Under the pieces are notes generated by a model. The model saw only the letters and a list, made by a program, of their open reading frames with translations, made no database searches and was not told the DNA's origin. The translations under genes and the position numbers were made by a program. From Takakia lepidozioides (Eukaryota; Streptophyta; Takakiopsida; Takakiales; Takakiaceae): DNA of 60,000 nucleotides. Positions 11,632 through 22,481 of the stretch are shown here, piece after piece. Position 1 is the first letter of the stretch. Each line of letters begins with the position of its first letter. Location: the NCBI GenBank assembly GCA_030704615.1, contig CM060732.1, forward strand, positions 21,268,001 to 21,328,000, in the 5' to 3' direction.

Positions 11632-12357
11632 TGTCGCGGCCCTTTGCTTGAGGGCAGGGGGTCGGGACACAAGAGGGGCTGCCCCTGTGGTGGGGGCAGT
11701 AGCAGCGATAGGTATGGGGGCTGAAGCACCCTTGAGTGCCCAAGGCACTCAAGGAGGCGGAGGCGCTCACTAGGTGGAGCCCCGCACACCGGGTTGCGGT
11801 GGGGGTGGCTCCAAAAGGGGTGGTGGTAGCTTAGCCGGACTTAGTGGGGGTGGCATAGGACTCACCATGGGATGGAGACCTCGAGGTGGGAGTCGTGGGG
11901 AGTCTTGGGACTCATCACGGTCCATTGGGGCCGCGGTGAGTGGGCCAAGACTCACCGCGACTCACCACCGGGAATCGAGGGTCTTCGTGGTGGTTCACCA
12001 TAAAATGGCACGGCTGGTTGTGAAACCCCCGCGGACAGCTACAGAAGTATATATAGGGAGTAGTAACCCCGAGAACGGTGCAAGCCCGTTGGTGACCAAA
12101 AACTAGTGAGTAAGCGAAACGAGCCGGAAAGCGACCAAAGAGTGGGGAGCTGTTCCAGACTGCCAACTACCAAAGGGAATTCCCGCTGGTTCCAAATAGG
12201 TGGAGGGTTCTTTGGGAGAACAAAGGGGGGCCGTTATCCCCCGGTGAGCAGCCGAAGCTCCAAGTTGGCCCGACGGCCAGGTTGGGAGTCAGGCGCGCGC
12301 ATCAAAGCGAGTAACTATGACTTGAGGGGGGAGCTTACCGAAGTGAGGTGCGCGACA
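11632..12357 (+). repeat. Gypsy 3' LTR (726 bp)
   Basis: Direct repeat of the 5' LTR with scattered substitutions and small indels, for example GCGAGCGAG against GCGAAACGAG. It ends GCGACA and is followed at once by the ATACG duplication. Confidence 0.95.
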
Positions 12358-13352
12358 ATACGTCTGCTGTGACAATATCAAAATGTTTGGAATCCCAATT
12401 TCAGACGGTAACTGGTGCTCACTCTAAGCCCTTATGTCTTCTTGTCACTGATGATCTTTTGAATTTGACCGAGCAGCAGCAGGATACAGGGAAGGCCAGC
12501 TGTGAGGTACACGTGGAAATTCAGCCCTTGCCACGTACAAAGGCAGAAGCAGTCCAGGGGGCAATGGTGACAGAGCCGCCGGGCACACCGGATTCTGGTA
12601 TGCAAGTATGTGGGAGTTTAGATGGGGAGGAAGATGCAGACGGGGACAAAACAAACAAGCAGGTTGCTTTAATTTCTCTTGCTCACATGTTGAAGCCAAA
12701 TGTCAGTTTACTTTCTGGACCAACGAGGAAGTATTTACTAATTCTGGACTTAAATGGTCTGTTACGTGAATCTTTTCATTCTGCTAATGGGCCTGCATCC
12801 CTTCCCAAAGGTTTTGTGGGGAAGATGTGTGGCAAGAAGATGGTAGTTTTGAGACCACGCTGTTATGACTTTTTGCAAAAGTGTTTTGAACACTTTGAGG
12901 TGGCGGTGTGGTCTTGTTGCCAAGCTCGCAACTTCTTCCCAATGGTGGACTATATTTTTGCAGCCCACACTAACCTGGTTTTCCAATGGGATGCCCTTCA
13001 CTGTGACGAGGATCCAGTCCTCCCATGCCGTAAGGGGTCTGATTCAAAGCCATTATATTTCAAGAACTTGTCTACAGTGCGGGCAGACTGGCCAGAATGG
13101 ACTTATGAGGACACTGTTCTTGTTGACGACACACCAAGAAAGGCGGCAAACAATCCTCCCTTCAGTGGGATTTTTCCAGAGCCATGGAAGGTGCAACCAG
13201 ATTCACCAACTGATGAGTATCTAACAGAGGTGTTGTGGCCTTTCTTATGGAAGGCATCGAAAGCTGCCAGTATTCCCAAGTTTTTGGAGTCTCAGCCTGT
13301 TTTCAGACAACAACCATACAACACTGCTACTGTGAAGGTACAAACATTCTGA
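12358..13352 (+). CDS. TnpA-like gene of element A, exon with an FCP1/NLI-interacting-factor (HAD) phosphatase-like domain
   Basis: Reading restarts directly at the gypsy target site, in frame with the upstream coiled-coil exon. After a linker of about 120 residues comes an FCP1/SCP-like HAD domain. Motif I is KYLLILDLNGLL. It is followed by VVLRPRCYDFLQKCFEHFEVAVW, a core ending FQWDALHCDEDP, LYFKNLSTVRADWP, motif IV-type DTVLVDDTPRKAANNPP, and EYLTEVLWPFLWKASKAASIP. FCP1-type enzymes remove phosphate from proteins such as the RNA polymerase II tail, using a DxD box. Here the second acidic residue is Asn (DLN); as I recall, this is also common in a plant FCP1-like subfamily. Whether it is active is unknown. 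The corresponding exon of element B lacks this domain, so I infer capture from a host gene. The stretch is intronless and open throughout. Confidence 0.8.
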
Positions 13353-13559
13353 CAGTGCTCCAGAGGCTACATTTTTGTGGGTTCATTCATTGCATTGCTT
13401 TCCTGGATGCTTCTCCTCGGTTGCTTGATTAATGCTAGGTTTTCTTTGCAGCTTTTCATGTTGGCTTTTTTTGTTTGATTCATACTTGGATTTTGTTTCT
13501 ATTCACTATTCATGTTTGCTCATTGCTTTCCTGGTTGATCTCTGGTCTGTGACACAGGA

Positions 13560-14101
13560 ACTTGTGACAAACAAAGGTGATATTGTCGACAAGCCGGTAC
13601 AGACGAGGGGCAAGAGTGTCGACCCGGCGAGTAGCCCCCCAAAAGAGGTCTCACCACCACTGGAGACTGCAAATGGAGTAAGTCCAGGTCGTTGTCTTGT
13701 CTGTTATATTTTTTCCAACCTTGGGGCTCTCTTTAACTCGCAAATGTTGAGTGTCCTAGTCGTGTGTATGTCATGGGTTTTCACATCGTGTTCTTTTTTG
13801 TGTGGAGTTGGGATCACAGTTCAGGGTGGGTAACGAGGTTCGGCTGTTGGATGTAAACTCCAAACGCAAGAAATGTGAAGTAGGGCTGATTGTTGCTCTT
13901 CAAGGTGCTGTGGTGGGTTACGGGTACCCTGCTGTGCCCCTTGATTATGCCTGTGTGTACATCAAAGAGGCATGTGTCAGTAACACCCCTCTACCATATG
14001 TGAATGGTGTTAGGAAACAGACCGAGTTGGGGCAGGTGGTTGGCCAGACAACACTTTGGAGTCTAAAGTTACTGAAACTTATGGAGCTGCGGAAGGGATA
14101 G
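13560..14101 (+). CDS. TnpA-like gene of element A, 3' exons with conserved C-terminal domain
   Basis: Two short exons are suggested. The first (about 13560-13680) reads LVTNKGDIVDKPVQTRGKSV and ends at a GTAAG donor. The second starts near 13810 and ends at a TAG at 14099-14101. The second encodes a small beta-rich-looking domain: SQFRVGNEVRLLDVNSKRKK, VALQGAVVGYGYP, YIKEACVSNTPLPY, QTTLWSLKLLKL. Element B ends with a clear relative (SQFQVGDKVTMFDPNAPKWK, STALWSPKFLKL), so this domain belongs to the transposon protein and is not part of the phosphatase acquisition. I do not recognise its function. Confidence 0.65.
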
Positions 14102-14639
14102 TCAGTATTGCACTGTTTAACAGACTTCTTGATTCTAATAGCACTAGAACATACTAGCTACAACAATTCAGCCCATGTGTGGGCTTGCTTGTTTTTGGCT
14201 GGGCCTTTTGAGGCATGGATTTTTTGACCTTGTGGCTTTTGAGGTGTCCATTGGGATATTGGTCTCATTTGGATTTTTGTAATGTGATTTATAGGGCTTG
14301 TATTGCTCTGTAGTTGACTATTTTCATTCTCCTTGTGGTTGATAGTATGCAGGAGGGATCCATTTTGTTTTCATGTTGGAATTTCACCATGTAATGAAGA
14401 TTTTAAATCATTTAATTCACTTTCATTTTAAATAATAATATTAAAAATAATACCATTAAAAAAAATCCAAGGCTGCAATCTCCCTTTTCTTTTAAATATT
14501 TAAATGAAAACTAAAAATTAAAATATGACCATTAAAAATATAAACTATTTCGGAAAACAATCTTGATGACACGTGGCATCACTCTTGCTCAAACCAGAAC
14601 ACGTGGCAGTATATGACACGACATTCTTTATCCATATTT
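14102..14639. other. 3' untranslated and AT-rich spacer inside element A
   Basis: About 540 bp after the stop codon of the TnpA-like gene. The sequence turns strongly AT-rich at 14390-14550. No coding frame or structured repeat was seen. Confidence 0.5.
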
Positions 14640-15277
14640 CACCACATGTAAAGATCCATAGTCATATATGCTAGTCATATATTTTGTCTGTGTGCCACAT
14701 GTCACATCTCAAGTGCAACATGTGTCCCGCTAATATCTCTCCATGTAGACATCCCTGTAGTCATATGAGCGAGTCATGTAGTCACCACGTGTGAAATCTG
14801 CCATAGCACACGTGTCTCGCTAGCGCCTCTCCATGTAGGCATCACTGTGCAGACATGTAGTCATATGATCATGGCAAGAAGTCGTGACATGTCAAATTCG
14901 CAGTGGCGCACGTGTCCATCCGTCGCCTCTCCATGTAGGCATCACTTTGCAGACATATAGTCATATGATCCCCTGACGAATGCATGACATGTCACTTGCG
15001 CAGTGGCGCACGTGTCCCGCTGAAGCCTCTCCATGTAGGCAGCGCTCAACAGACAATGTAGTCATATATTAGTCATATAGTTGTGACTGCAACCCTCTCT
15101 GCAGCAGGACTCCAGGTGCCATGCAAGCAGTCATGGATATGACTTGCAAAACGCAGTCCTAAAGACTAGTCGCTATGACAGGGCTTTTTTCACTACAGAG
15201 TGATGTAGTCATGAACGCATATAAGACTGAAAAAATAGTCATATGTGAAGTCATAAAAACGCTCATCTGTTGTAGTG
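14640..15277. repeat. Subterminal repeat array and right terminus of CACTA A
   Basis: Four copies of a unit of about 90-100 bp share CTCTCCATGTAGRCATC, starting at 14737, 14827, 14927 and 15027. They also share CACGTGTC and AGACATGTAGTCATATGAT. The motif AGTCATA or its inverse occurs at least eight times. The block ends with TGTAGTG at 15271-15277. In CACTA elements such subterminal repeats are binding sites for the TnpA protein, which is the likely role here. Confidence 0.8.
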
Positions 15278-16429
15278 CTTCCGAAAAGAGATACGATTGG
15301 AAACAGATGGTGTGCAGGAACAATCAAAGAAAATCTAGACACTGAAGCACTCTGATTCAAGAAATACAACTCCGCCAGTCTGAGCCGCTATAATTTCGTG
15401 GAAATCAAACATGCAGACTCACAAATTCGACAACGTTGAGTACCAACAAGACTGATGCATACTTCAATTGGAATACAATGGTGGATCAAGTGCACACACT
15501 CCTACCAATTCGGCTTCACCGACCAGAGATCTGAATAATGCTGAACGCTAGACTGCAAGCTGTTATATTATTTTTAAATCAACACTAGGCACCACAACTA
15601 GGAACCAGAGTTCATTCTCTAATTCTATCTCCAACTAAACTACCTAGTTTTGGCAAAGGGAGAATGGGAGGCAGAGAGAGAGAGCGAGAGGCAGAGAGAC
15701 TGAAGGAAGAGCGAGAGAGAGACTAGATTGTGTTTGCTCAGTCCTTCCGCCGGCTGCTTTATAGCAGCTCGTCATCCTCTCCTTGACTCCATCCGTCCAA
15801 CTATTTTTGACACACTTGTCACCTCCTTGGGCTCGTTGGCAATTGTGCATGCTGTCTAAGGATGTGACAATGTTTTACCCATGTCTTTACCTACTGACGT
15901 ACCTGACGTGACGTGTGACCCAAATCCCGTCAGTGTCGTTGACGCCGACGTGACGCAACCGGGAAAGATTTGTTTTAGTCCATATAAAAAGCCATTATGG
16001 ACTTTTTTTAAAGCATGATTCATAGACAATTAGAAAAAGGGACTTGACCAAATGTGCTTTGAGGGATAAAGAATCTAGAATGAAAACATCCACTCAAAAA
16101 TATTAAGTAAAATAAACTATATGTACTATTTTGAGCTTTCAAAATAACTATTTTTCGTAAAGTCCTTTACATATAAAATTCTTTGAAATATCAACACTAC
16201 CTCATTAAATACATAGACCAAGGGTAGACCCCCGGGGTGGATCAAGGTCAAATTTGAAAAAAACTATCGTGATCTGAAACTATTGCGATTTGAAAATAAA
16301 GTCTTTAATGGTAAATAATAGACGGTTGAGATCGTAAATTAAAGCGAATCCAATGGTTGAGGATTCGCCACATCCCCCTTTACGTACTTTTAGGGACTCA
16401 TGGTGTGTCTCATTTTGGTCCATTGTAGG
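15278..16429. other. Gene-free stretch right of element A
   Basis: No supported gene. A purine/pyrimidine-rich low-complexity run (GAGAGAGCGAGAGG type) lies at about 15670-15725. It accounts for the Ser/Leu-rich open frame on the minus strand. The rest is AT-rich and without recognisable motifs. Confidence 0.5.
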
Positions 16430-18201
16430 CTACAACTACCCAATATATGAATTTCACCAAACACAAAAATAGAGCCGGTATCCCAATGAATCTCACCTTC
16501 TCAATACTCCATGAGCCATCACAAAATTTGTCCCCGTCACTTCTTGATAGAACTTAAGAAATCACATAACACACCGCCAAACAAAATCTCCGCTTCTACC
16601 TTTCCAATATAGCCAACTAAACGATTATCTTGACATTCAGATTCGCTTTTATCTGGCTTCTTTGCAGGATAGACAACTACCAAGCTGATGCAACCATCTT
16701 TGCATACGGCAAGCACTCTCTTTTTGAACTATGAACGATCCTTGTACATGAGTTTCGGATCTGTAGTTGCCACTACTCTAGCCCACTGCACCTCAGATCG
16801 CAGCTTCAGTTGACAGAAGACAGGAATCTTCAAATTCTGAATTCTTACAACAAAAAGAACATCAGCTCCAGATCTGTTGTAAAAAATGAGGCATGGCGGA
16901 CGAGATTTCTCTTCAGCATCAAGAAATTCACTTATAGTGTGGATCGCATATGACTTCCTCTACACTCCTTCACCTTCACCGGTAATCGTTGGCTTGTCCT
17001 TGTGAATTCTAGAGGCAGGGTTGCATCCTTGAAACAACACATATCGGCCAAGGATTTTGTGTCGTCAAACAGCTTGGCCACATGAACTGTAAAAATTTCT
17101 CCCATGCCCTACTCATTGCACTGGGATGATCCTTGCAATCAACCATGTAGTCTTCAAGTGATTTCTCTAATGAACCGCTGATCGTCAAATAGTTCATGAT
17201 GCTATGATGGACTGTCGGTTCGACTATAGAATAAGTGAATTGGGAACCTGTTGAAAGTTGTAGCTGTCCAAGGCCACGCTCGAGCAAAGTCATATCTCCG
17301 TAAATACTAAAAAATAACATTTAAAATACTATAATTAATAAAATAAGCACTCATTGAAAAATATATTTTTTAAAAATACCAAAAAATAACATTCAAAAAC
17401 CTAAAAAATTGCTCTCATTGAAAAATACAAAAAAGATATAAACGATTTTCCTAGGTTTGTTTGTGTTTGTTGCCATCGATTATGGTTTCAGTACCAGATA
17501 AAATTGGTATCTGGCATCTAAAGATGATTTAAATAAGATAATATCATACGTCCAAGATCTGGATTATTCACAATTTAAAAATCTCATGTTTATGTAAAGA
17601 AAAATTTCTCGATTTTACCTTGCATTGGGATGCCTGATGTCATCTCCATACCGAGGGTCTGTCCTCCTCCTTGAGCAGAGCAATGCCATCACTTTCTAGA
17701 TGGAGGGTTCAACCTTTAGCATTCCTAACCACAATCTAGTGGTTGGTTTGGTATATACAGAGATTGGAGAGTACATAGACTTACTCAATTGTATGCCCAT
17801 TACATTGAAGCGGTGTCATATGTGAGCTAGAACTCTGTCTTTCGTGATTTCAGTGTCAATGTCGAAGCGGATCGTGATATGGTAAGATTATGCCGGGAGC
17901 CCAGAGGTAGGATGCACTCTGGTGCCTTTGGGAAGTTGAGTGAGATGATAGTACTGAGTCTCTGACCATTCCGCACATCTGGTCGGGAGGATGGGTAGAG
18001 CCGCTACGGGACCCTCGAATATGCTTTCCTGCATGTTAACAGCTCATCACATTCCCACGCCGGGGTTCCGAGCTGGAAGAAACAGTCCCTGAATATAGTG
18101 TCTGCGATAAGGGGAAGGTTAGATTCAAGTGCGAATTGTCCCATCGTTTGATATCCATAGCGTACGCCCGCCGTTGTAATTGTCTGCTGCAGAGAGCGCA
18201 A
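16430..18201 (-). pseudogene. Degenerate protein-coding remnants of an unrecognised family
   Basis: The minus strand carries protein-like blocks broken by stops and frame changes. One begins at 18201 (VRYGYQTMGQFALESNLPLI, ADTIFRDCFFQLGTPAWECDELL). Then come weaker blocks around 17600-17900. Another is at 17270-17009 (SIMNYLTISGSLEKSLEDYM, DCKDHPSAMSRAWEKFL), and blocks continue below 17000 (FLDAEEKSRPPCLIFYNRSG, VARVVATTDPKL). The compositions look like a real globular protein rather than chance, and the blocks share one strand and order. I cannot assign a family. It could be a decayed host gene or cargo of an older mobile element. Confidence 0.4.
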
Positions 18202-18839
18202 GTGCTTCTAACTATTGGTTGCGTGATTTCTTGGAGTCCGCAGGAGTTCCGCCAGTTATGATGTTGACTTCACTGGAGGCCCATTTTGTGCGTTGTGTTA
18301 TGTGTTTACTGAACAATTGCGAAGTAGAGACATTGTGATGGTGGGGCAGAGAGTGCCATACATTGCGTTGTCAAAGTCCTGCTGACTTTGCGTGGAGCGA
18401 ACCGGGACAAGAGAATGAGGTTGGTGGAGGGAGCCGTTGTGCATCGAAAAACGTCTTGATCCTAAACATTAAGGTTTGCATGGTCCATGGATTTAGACTG
18501 GGAGCTAGCTTGAGATATAGTTTTTGAAGAGAGCGAGAGTTTTTTGGTTTTGCTTTTAGGACGGGAGCCTACGGGTTTCTTCTTGCTAGCGGATGGAGAC
18601 ATGCGTCGTGTGGAAGATGTGGAGCAGTGAGGATGAGGCAGAAGGTTGCTAGTGTTTGCAATTGGAGGCGATGTGGTAGAAAGTACTGGGTGCTATGTGA
18701 AAGCTGAAAGTGTATGAGTTGGGCGAGGAGAGATGGTATGGGGGGATTTGTGCAACACATATATGGTGGACTGAATATGATGATTAACAAAAAAATGTGC
18801 TATTGAACATTATCATGAACCAAAAAATATAATTGATTC
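18202..18839. other. Gene-free stretch before the Helentron-like remnant
   Basis: No convincing coding sequence on either strand and no tandem repeat was seen. Confidence 0.4.
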
Positions 18840-18848
18840 AGTAGATGT

Positions 18849-20600
18849 CTTAAACCAGTTGGAAGAACGTCTTGTAGCCCCTCAAATGACATTTACACAA
18901 ATATATTAGCTGCAAGGATTCAATTTGGCATTTGTGGTAGCATTATTAATGTCCCAACAAATATTGATAAAATCCAATCTCTCTTACCACCTCTTCCTCA
19001 AGATGAAGCGACAACAACAATAATGTTAAAAAAAAATTGAGTATCGCGTACGTCCAACCAACCATGGTTATAAAAACATTGCATGATTTATGTCGAAATG
19101 TTGATGTGCAAGCGTCACATCACATCCATATGTACAACTAGGATGTAGATTGGTGTCACTTAGAACAAGTTGCCTATTCTTTGGCTAAGACAAATTATAA
19201 TGATAATGAATGGATGTTTTACAATGGAAGAGTAATTCCCCGTGAATACACAGAAACCCATTATAATTCAGTGACTTCCAACGATGAACTTTCATCAACA
19301 AATACATTCCATTCTATGGTCCGTACATTAACTATAGATCAATGGTTAGTTTTTTTATGATTTTTTACACAAAAAAAAGAATAAATCCTAACAAACACAT
19401 CCATCTTCTTTTAACTGGTGGAGCTGGCACATGAATGTTTTTTACTTTAATGGTTATAATACAAGGGATTTTTTTTTTAAATCAAACGAACTAAAAACTC
19501 AGATCCTCTGAGAAAGAAAGTCATCAAAATGGCGTACACTGGAATTTCAACATAGATGGATCAACTATACATTTAGGTTTGGCCATTCCTCTGAATAGAA
19601 AATTGAACGAATTGTCATCTTTGAATGACGAACCTCGTGATAATTTGATAAAATAATATGATCAAATATAATTACTCGTATTCTATGAAATTTCATTGAC
19701 TTTTGATGAAAATCAGATTTTGAATTTTGTCGACAGGAGGTTGAGATCAATAAAACGAGTACAAGAATTTTTTCGGAGGCCTTGACACTATCATTACTGG
19801 AGATCTATATCAAACACCCCCAATGCAAGATTCTTGGGTGTTCAAACCTAAAATGGATGGTTTAGGCATTTTAGGTAGTAATGTTTGGCTGGACAAAATT
19901 TAATGTTATGAATTGAAACAAGTAAATGCATAGATCATTGAGATTCTCCAGGCGCCGAACAAACAAACGACGACATAATCATCATCATTGAAGTTTGCTA
20001 TAAGAATCCCCAATCCGACCCTACATTCCCTCATCTATTTTTCAAAAATGAATCTACCCGAACCCACAACAGTTAAACATTTGAAAAAACAAATGGTAAA
20101 GTTTATTTTTTCAAAGCAAATGATATAAGACATAATACATATTCATCACATTTTTCGTTGTCTGCCAAACCAAACAAAACCGTAGGTCTACATACAGAAA
20201 TACGGGTGAAATATAATATGCTGGTAGAATTATGCGCTGGAAAACTATGCCACAAATGATGGGTTCGTAAATGGAGTAGATCGTATATTTGAATGTGCAA
20301 CGACTATGCGTACACAATCTATAGTTTGTGTTCAATTCAATAACATGCATGTATGACAAAACACGAGAACCGCGAATTCTCAATTATACATTACATTCCC
20401 AAAAGTAATGTCAACTTCAATCCCAATTGCAGCCAAAGCCAAAGAAATACAAGTAGGAGGGAATTCCGATCATTTAATTACACGTATCACATTCCATATC
20501 CAACTTGCAATAGCTCGAACCATACATCATACTCAAGGGTTGACCCTTGAAAGTTGATCGACTAGCTTTTGATCTAAAAGGTGTTACAAGACATGTGTAG
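18849..20600 (+). pseudogene. PIF1-like Helitron helicase remnant
   Basis: The helicase would unwind DNA during rolling-circle transposition. Motifs are seen in order across three frames: LNQLEERLVAPQMTF (18849), LLPPLPQDEATTTIML, a Walker A remnant LTGGAGT (about 19412-19430) missing the following GKS, DGSTIHLGLAIPLN (about 19560), ITGDLYQTPPMQD (about 19795-19830), LVELCAGNYATNDGFVNG (about 20222-20275) and QLAIARTIHHTQGLTLE (about 20500-20550). There are more than ten stops or frame changes. The GLTLE box corresponds to the late helicase motifs that precede the C-terminus. Family confidence is good because the whole motif order is preserved. Confidence 0.72.
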
Positions 20601-20601
20601 G

Positions 20602-22471
20602 ATGAAAAAGAAATGGCCTAAACTGCCTATGTGTTGTCATCTTCCAGCTAATTATGACCAGAGAAATGTAGACTTACCCCTACCGCAGTGGAAGAAGAAG
20701 ATAAAGGTAAGCCAGCTACAGTTATTTAACCCGTATATTTCCAGATTATTACCAGGTGTTGGGTGATTGCATAACCAGCATGGTTATATCCTGCACTCAT
20801 CACAAGAAAACACCATTGTAATGGTTGGGTTAGCATCACACCAGCAAACCTACCAAAGAGGAAAACTGATACTTTTATCTGTTTTCAATAATGACTTATA
20901 CACTTCAAGGACAGTGCAGCAGGTCTACATTAGTTCATCTATGTCAGTCATAGCTAAGGTAACTACATGCATCTCAGGGTGTTTCCTTTTGTGTAATGCA
21001 TAGTGCTCCGTGAATGCTCTCCCTATTTCAAGGATATGAATGCTGCCAAGAAGCTCTCTCTCTTCTCTTGTTATGTGATTACTTCATGCCAGGGACTGCA
21101 TGTGTGCCAAGAACCCCAGACTTCTCTTGTTCATGTTATCTTTTACCTTTGTGAGTATTAAGTCAGTGAGTGCACCCTGCAGCAAAGACAACCAAGGGAG
21201 TTGCAAGAAAAATTCTTGATCTGTGAAGGGTGAAGTGTAAAAAACCCCAACTGCATGCTTTGATCGTTGGATGAATAAGTTCATCGTTTCGTCTTCCTCA
21301 TTATATTGGCACAAATATGAGCTGCGATAGCTCGACAAGCTACTGAGAGGTTAGCAGCGGATGCCAAGGAATCTCAAGGGTGTAGGTGAAGCAGCGCTGG
21401 CGAGTTCATAAGAAATCGGTGCTTCATGAGAGGCGGTGCTGATGAGACAGGGAAACTGCAGATTGAGTAAAAGTTTAGCAGGTTTCATCTGTCAAATAGA
21501 AAGGGGAGGGTGCATGAAAGTTATGGGGGCATGGATAGGATTTTTTATCGATACAGTAGAGGCGAAGGCTAAGTGATGAAGACAAGGCGTTGCGCAAGTA
21601 CGACTGGAGCAGCAGCAGCGCGGTGGCGATTCGGCCATGGTGCAGCGTTGAACACCTCGACGCTGCAGGGATGCAAATATCACAGTAAGAATAGTATTTG
21701 GCCAATCACACAGATGTTCTTCTTCTTCTTTTTGGCTTGAGATTTAGTACACTAATACACCCGAGATGGTGTGAAGGGGATAGACTTGGTGATGGCATTA
21801 GGGAAGAAAACTTGGGAATTTGGGGTTTTTGAATGAAGCCGTGACAGGGTTTGGTTCAGAATCAAATATCTCTGCATTGTGAGGGTTTGGAGTGCATTTC
21901 TGTGATGGCATGAAGTAGAATTTGCTTGGAATAGTCGCTGCAATGACACAATGCCACAGTCATGGTTGTTGCAATCGTCTACTAATTCAGCCCTTCACTT
22001 CCTCTAATTGGTGTACTAGATTGATATTGTTCGACATCTCTGGCAAGAACTAAACAGATAACAACAGAAACCTTGCTTAAATTGCAAAGCTCTCATGGTT
22101 TTCCTTCTCCCTCACCTGGCGGAACATCCCTAATCATGCCATGTATTTTCATGTCTCTCACCCAGCCATGATCTTCTCTCCTCTCAACATCAGATTGAAA
22201 CTCAAAACACAAAAGCCCTTCATAGTTTACTAAGCCTACATACTGTGCAATGCAATGAGATGCATCCTGCTGGTCTTATCATGCAACAACGTCATCATGA
22301 GAATCTCGAACCTGCATGTTATTACCCCAACATTGCAACAAACAAAACTAAGTCCTAATAACATTCAGCACTACACTGCATTTGTATAAACTCTGTCAAA
22401 CCAGCATCTCTAATTGCTCGAGAGTCTGTGTTCTTTTTCCCTTATTCTATATAAAGTTGTCTAAGTTAGAC
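20602..22471. mobile_element. 1.87-kb insertion of unknown class flanked by a 10-bp direct repeat
   Basis: CATGTGTAGG occurs at 20592-20601 and again at 22472-22481, exactly where the helicase coding sequence breaks off and resumes. This is the pattern of a target-site duplication. The insert has no evident terminal inverted repeat, LTR or poly-A tail. It contains a plus-strand stretch (20620-21000) that reads like exonic protein (QWKKKIKVSQLQLFNPYISR, NTIVMVGLASHQQTYQRGKL, SRTVQQVYISSSMSVIAKV). It also has minus-strand open frames (21949-21752 and near 21683). I recognise none of these. A Pack-MULE-like or other gene-carrying transposon with decayed ends would fit a 9-11-bp duplication, but that is inference. 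Confidence 0.5.
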
Positions 22472-22481
22472 CATGTGTAGG

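Larger units (their letters stand above)
5383..12357 (+). mobile_element. Complete Ty3-gypsy chromovirus inserted in the element A TnpA-like gene
   Basis: A 6,975-bp LTR retrotransposon. Two LTRs of about 725 bp start TGTCGCGG and end GCGACA. They are flanked by a perfect 5-bp target duplication, ATACG, at 5378-5382 and 12358-12362. The order gag, protease, reverse transcriptase, RNase H, integrase, chromodomain is typical of plant chromoviruses. Removing the element and one ATACG restores an open frame across the host exon (...VTSTMD then TSAVTISK...), which fixes the insertion point. The coding part carries stops and frameshifts, and the LTRs differ at roughly 12-20 positions by eye, so it is not recent and probably not autonomous. 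Confidence 0.95.
1..15277. mobile_element. CACTA (En/Spm-type) DNA transposon A, left end outside window, split by a gypsy element
   Basis: A Tnp2-type transposase (minus strand) and a Transposase_24/TnpA-like gene (plus strand) diverge from a gap at 2423-2547. The right terminus is read at 15277, where the sequence ends in TGTAGTG, the inverse of CACTACA, as expected for a CACTA end. It is preceded by about 600 bp of subterminal repeats. The left terminus is not in the window, so the inverted repeat and the 3-bp target duplication cannot be checked. Without the inserted gypsy element the visible part is about 8.3 kb. The transposase has several frameshifts, so this copy is unlikely to be autonomous. 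It is a different family from element B, whose termini begin CACTAGAAG. Confidence 0.8.

Noticed and set aside
12348-13352. The FCP1-like frame as an independent host gene
   Set aside because: It is in frame with the TnpA-like exon upstream across the gypsy target site and is followed by the TnpA-like C-terminal domain within the CACTA boundaries, so it is treated as part of the element. The start codon at 12348 lies in the gypsy LTR.
15644-15850. Minus-strand Ser/Leu-rich open frame
   Set aside because: Its C-terminal half is produced by a GAGAGAGCGAGAGG-type low-complexity tract.
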